Positions 61,144 to 64,000 of a stretch of 64,000 nucleotides of DNA are shown here, one piece after another. The stretch is taken from contig JAFLSV010000011.1 of the NCBI GenBank assembly GCA_022510785.1, positions 1-64,000 on the forward strand, read 5' to 3'. The translations under genes and the position numbers were made by a program. Below the pieces are notes generated by a model. It was not told where the DNA came from, searched no databases, and was given only the letters and a program-made list of their open reading frames with translations. The first letter of the stretch is position 1, and each line of letters opens with the position of its first letter. The DNA comes from Desulfovibrionaceae bacterium. Lineage in GTDB: Bacteria; Desulfobacterota; Desulfovibrionia; Desulfovibrionales; Desulfovibrionaceae.

Positions 61144-63090
61144 TTGATCCTGCCCTACCGCCCTGAAATAGACGGCATGCGGGCCTTTGCCGTGCTTGCC
61201 GTCATTTTGTTTCACGCCTTTCCCCCGGTTTTTCGGGGCGGCTTTCTGGGCGTGGACATCTTTTTTGTCATTTCCGGCTTTCTGATCACGGGCATCCTGC
61301 TGAAGGATGCCGAAAGCGGCTCGGTCAGCATCGCTCGATTTTATGCCCGGCGTATCCGGAGGATATTTCCGGCCCTTCTTGTCGTGCTTGGCTTTTCCCT
61401 GGCGCTCGGCTCTCTGGTGCTGCTTCCGGACGAATACCGCGCCCTTGGCAGGCATACCGCGGGGGGCGCGTTTTTCGTGGACAATATCCTGCTGTGGAGA
61501 GAGGCCGGCTACTTCGACGCCGAATCCGCCGCCAAGCCGCTGCTCCATCTCTGGAGCCTCGGCATAGAAGAGCAATACTATCTGTTCTTTCCCCTGCTTG
61601 TGGCACTGTTTGCTCAAAAGCCCGCCCGGCTTTTCAGGGCAATCCTGATACTTGCCCTTGTTTCCTTTGTCTGCAGTGTATGTGTTGCCCCCAGCCATCC
61701 GGTGGCCGCTTTCTACCTGCCCGTGACGCGCGTCTGGGAATTGCTGGCCGGCGCCTTTCTGGCATGCATGGGGCAGCGCGCTATGGCCGGCGGACGTCCG
61801 CGCTCACGTTCTCTCTTTGTGCTTGGCATAATCCTGGTGGCAGCCGGATTCGCGCTTGCTGAAGGCGGATCTGGGCCCGGATGGCGGGCGGCCTTTTCCG
61901 TGCTGGGCGCCTGCTGCCTTATTTCCACGGCGGGGCGCCATCCCCTGGGCAAAGTTCTGTTCTGCAACCGGGTTGCCGTCTATTGCGGCAAAATTTCCTA
62001 TCCGTTGTACCTGTGGCATTGGCCTTTACTCTCGTTTTCCTTCATAACCAGGTTTCAGCTGGTGGAAAACGCCACCGCCAACAAGCTGTTGCTGGTGGGA
62101 ATCGCCTTTGCGGCGGCCTGCCTCACCTACCATGGTGTTGAAAACCGGGTGCGTTTCCGCAAGGGAAAAGGCACCATCGCGGCGCTGCTCTGCCTTATGC
62201 TCGCAACCGGCCTGTCTGGCCTTGCTGTGAAGCACTATAAGGGTTTTCCCGGCCGCGCCGAAGCTCCACACGATCAGGACTATCTGGAACGCGTGAATGC
62301 TCTTGAGGCCGAAAGCCGCCGCCGCTGCCTGGACATTTTTCCGGACTGGGCGTCGCTTAACGACAACATTTGCCGTGCGCAGGACAGCCTGGACAGCATC
62401 GATACGGTCATCATCGGCGATTCGCACGCCGGGCATCTTTTCAGCGGTCTGGCTCTGGCCGGCTCCGAGCACCGCTTCGCGGTGTTCCCCGCGTCGGTCG
62501 CGGCCCCTTTTGTGGATGTGATGAGTCAGACCCGGCAGGGGCCGGATTTCAGAAAAAACGGCATCACGCTGATCAGCCGCGCCTACGATGTGGCGCTGAC
62601 CCATACGAACATCCGGAATGTGATACTGGCGCATCGGCCGTTCTTTTCGTATGTGGATATCATTGACGCCGCAAATCCTGAAGAAACCAACAGGGATATT
62701 ATTCTGGAAAGCGCCATGCGGCGCAGCCTCACCCTGCTCGTGAATGCGGGAAAGAATGTGGTTGTGGTGCTTGATAATCCCACATCGCCGCTCCATCCCA
62801 GAAACTGCCGCCCCAGGCCTCTCGACATCCTCAATGACGAACGAGGCTGCGTGTTTGACGAATATGGCTCAAAGGCGGATGTCGAGGCACGGGCATGGTA
62901 CGGGGAGATACTCTCCAGTGTGCTGACGGACTTTCCTTCGGTTTCCGTGGTGGATATCAGCAGGCCCCTGTGCGTGGACGGCCTGTGTCATTTCAGGATT
63001 GACGGCGATATTGTGTATACGGATAGGGATCACCTTTCACCGTTTGGCTCGCGCCTTGTGAGCGGGGAAATACTCCCCGCCCTCAGGTGA
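61144..63090 (+). CDS. AT3-SGNH fused membrane O-acyltransferase (OafA-like)
   Basis: A 648-residue protein that O-acetylates a surface glycan such as O-antigen. Acyltransferase-3 domain with about ten helices: YRPEIDGMRAFAVLAVILFH, GGFLGVDIFFVISGFLITG, and the RFYARRIRRIFPAL R-x-x-R motif; then LHLWSLGIEEQYYLFFPLL. The C-terminal SGNH-type domain has TVIIGDSHAGHLFSGLAL (GDSH nucleophile) and a closing DRDHLSPFGS (Asp-x-x-His). The start is TTG at 61144, since it gives the normal family N-terminus (about five residues before PEIDG) behind AGGGG. A canonical promoter precedes it. GC content is nearer the host than the neighbouring island gene. Confidence 0.92.
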   Translation: MILPYRPEIDGMRAFAVLAVILFHAFPPVFRGGFLGVDIFFVISGFLITGILLKDAESGSVSIARFYARRIRRIFPALLVVLGFSLALGSLVLLPDEYRALGRHTAGGAFFVDNILLWREAGYFDAESAAKPLLHLWSLGIEEQYYLFFPLLVALFAQKPARLFRAILILALVSFVCSVCVAPSHPVAAFYLPVTRVWELLAGAFLACMGQRAMAGGRPRSRSLFVLGIILVAAGFALAEGGSGPGWRAAFSVLGACCLISTAGRHPLGKVLFCNRVAVYCGKISYPLYLWHWPLLSFSFITRFQLVENATANKLLLVGIAFAAACLTYHGVENRVRFRKGKGTIAALLCLMLATGLSGLAVKHYKGFPGRAEAPHDQDYLERVNALEAESRRRCLDIFPDWASLNDNICRAQDSLDSIDTVIIGDSHAGHLFSGLALAGSEHRFAVFPASVAAPFVDVMSQTRQGPDFRKNGITLISRAYDVALTHTNIRNVILAHRPFFSYVDIIDAANPEETNRDIILESAMRRSLTLLVNAGKNVVVVLDNPTSPLHPRNCRPRPLDILNDERGCVFDEYGSKADVEARAWYGEILSSVLTDFPSVSVVDISRPLCVDGLCHFRIDGDIVYTDRDHLSPFGSRLVSGEILPALR

Positions 63091-63143
63091 TGCCTGACGT
63101 TTTTGCCCGTCGTGCCAGGCACGCTGACGGCAGATATTATGTG

Positions 63144-64000
63144 CTATTTGTACCCATAGGTTTTGCCCATAAGGCGAAAACACAGTATGGACACGCCCAG
63201 CGTGCCTGTTTCCGCTGCTGTTGTGGCGAGCCATATGCCGTCCAGACCGAGCCAGGCGGGCAGGGCAAGTACCGCTATCACCTGAAAAGCCAAAGTTCTG
63301 GCAAAGGAAATACCCGCGGAGATGAGCCCGTTGTTCAAAGCTGTAAAAAAAGATGAGGCAAAAATATTGAATCCGGCAAAGAAAAAGGAGAAAGAATACA
63401 GTATGCAGGCGTGGTGTGCCATTTTAAGCAAAGAAGGATCATATCCTACAAATACATAGACCAGGGGATAGGATGCGGTAAAGCCTATAACGGTCAGAAC
63501 AAGCCCAAAAATTGCATTGATGAGCAGGCTTTTTTGGAAAATTCCCTTTAATTCCCAAGTATTTTTCGCGCCAAAGTGGTATCCGATAATGGGTATGGCT
63601 CCAAAGCCATATCCACAGAAGAGGGCTATGGCAAGAAAGCTTATATACATAAGTACGCCATAGGCAGCCACGCCGTTCTCTCCCGCAAGGCGCAGAAGCT
63701 GGAAGTTATACAGCATGGCCACGAGCGATATGGAGACATTGGCCATACATTCTGAAGATCCGTTTGTGCAGCTTTTCACTAAAGTATGGAGTTTACAATG
63801 GGGCCTTCCCATGCGGAGCTGGCTGCCATTGGGGCGGCTGAAAATAATGAGGGGCGGCAGCGCGCCCACAACCATGCCGGCCACGGTGGCTATGGCCGCT
63901 CCAACCAGGCCCCACCCGCATACAAGTATGAGGAATGCGTCAAGAAGGATGTTCGTCATTCCCGCGGCGATGGTCACCCACAGTCCCAGACGCGGTTTTT
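63144..64000 (-). CDS. MATE-family efflux protein, C-terminal part (runs off the window)
   Basis: About 285 residues of a multidrug and toxic compound extrusion exporter; the reading is open to base 64000 (KPRLGLWVTIAAG, and then the family-typical TNILLDAFLILVCGWGLVGAA), so the N-terminal half lies outside. An in-frame GTG at 63977 is internal, not the start. Helices include YNFQLLRLAGENGVAAYGVL, IALFCGYGFGAIPIIGYHFG (conserved GxxxxxPxxxxxxG), NAIFGLVLTVIGFTASYPL and FFFAGFNIFASSFFTALN. Convergent with the acyltransferase, 53 bases apart. AT-richer than the host average. Substrate unknown. Confidence 0.9.
   Translation of the reverse strand, partial: KPRLGLWVTIAAGMTNILLDAFLILVCGWGLVGAAIATVAGMVVGALPPLIIFSRPNGSQLRMGRPHCKLHTLVKSCTNGSSECMANVSISLVAMLYNFQLLRLAGENGVAAYGVLMYISFLAIALFCGYGFGAIPIIGYHFGAKNTWELKGIFQKSLLINAIFGLVLTVIGFTASYPLVYVFVGYDPSLLKMAHHACILYSFSFFFAGFNIFASSFFTALNNGLISAGISFARTLAFQVIAVLALPAWLGLDGIWLATTAAETGTLGVSILCFRLMGKTYGYK

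Noticed and set aside
57000-64000. A second copy of the tRNA-Ser 3' end (attR) or a CRISPR array near the SIR2-STAND gene
   Set aside because: I saw neither a repeat of the tRNA end nor spaced repeats; the far island edge may lie beyond the window.

Overview
The window looks like chromosomal DNA from a GC-rich, anaerobic, sulfonate-using member of the Desulfovibrionaceae (Desulfovibrio/Bilophila group). The grounds are a periplasmic HynBA-type [NiFe] hydrogenase, a taurine:pyruvate aminotransferase plus alanine dehydrogenase module with TRAP transport parts, a urea channel of the Desulfovibrio dvUT type next to a full urease operon, and strong G/C bias at third codon positions. No 16S rRNA or other species-level marker is present, so genus and species are inferred only.

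Layout. 1-4.4 kb: 5' part of carB (minus), a small exported protein, a TerC-family membrane protein and a DUF533/YebE-like protein. 4.5-13.6 kb (minus): a glycogen/alpha-glucan operon read debranching enzyme, GT4 glycosyltransferase, GH57 hydrolase, then a 1430-residue fusion of a eukaryote-type GT3 glycogen synthase with an alpha-glucan phosphorylase. Glucokinase is divergent from it. 14.9-18 kb: a Zn/Cd/Pb-type P1B ATPase under a divergent CadR/PbrR-like MerR regulator with a recognisable operator. 18.0-19.3 kb: an AT-rich islet with an XRE regulator and a divergent YaaW-like gene. 19.3-29.3 kb (minus): ureA-B-C-E-F-G-D, urea channel, ammonium channel, two FluC/CrcB fluoride channels, and a GIY-YIG protein. 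29.5-30.8 kb: a YbaK-like deacylase and an AT-rich GNAT gene.

30.9-39.8 kb: sulfonate catabolism. A PAS/AAA+ sigma-54 activator diverges from ald-tpa, and dctP, dctQ, dctM and a second dctP follow. A good -24/-12 promoter and an upstream palindrome lie between activator and ald. 40-43.3 kb: tolB, pal, tRNA-Pro and an EamA transporter. 43.4-46.9 kb: a ribbon-helix-helix antitoxin with only a stub of its toxin, and a 910-residue membrane protein carrying a CCHC zinc knuckle. 47.3-50.6 kb: [NiFe] hydrogenase small and large subunits and their maturation protease. 50.5-56.9 kb (minus): comEC, murA, tRNA-His, xthA, a GT9 heptosyltransferase-like gene and tRNA-Ser(CGA).

56.9-61 kb is an apparent genomic island: tRNA-Ser, a broken tyrosine-recombinase start, and an AT-rich 1147-residue SIR2-STAND-SEC-C protein, the best candidate for an unusual (anti-phage) system here. 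The window ends with an AT3/SGNH acyltransferase and the C-terminal part of a MATE exporter.

Working picture: taurine is imported, transaminated onto pyruvate by Tpa, and the alanine is recycled by Ald with release of ammonium. Hydrogen oxidation by HynBA feeds electrons to respiration. Urease, urea channel and Amt manage nitrogen. The enzymes that would process sulfoacetaldehyde are not in this window.
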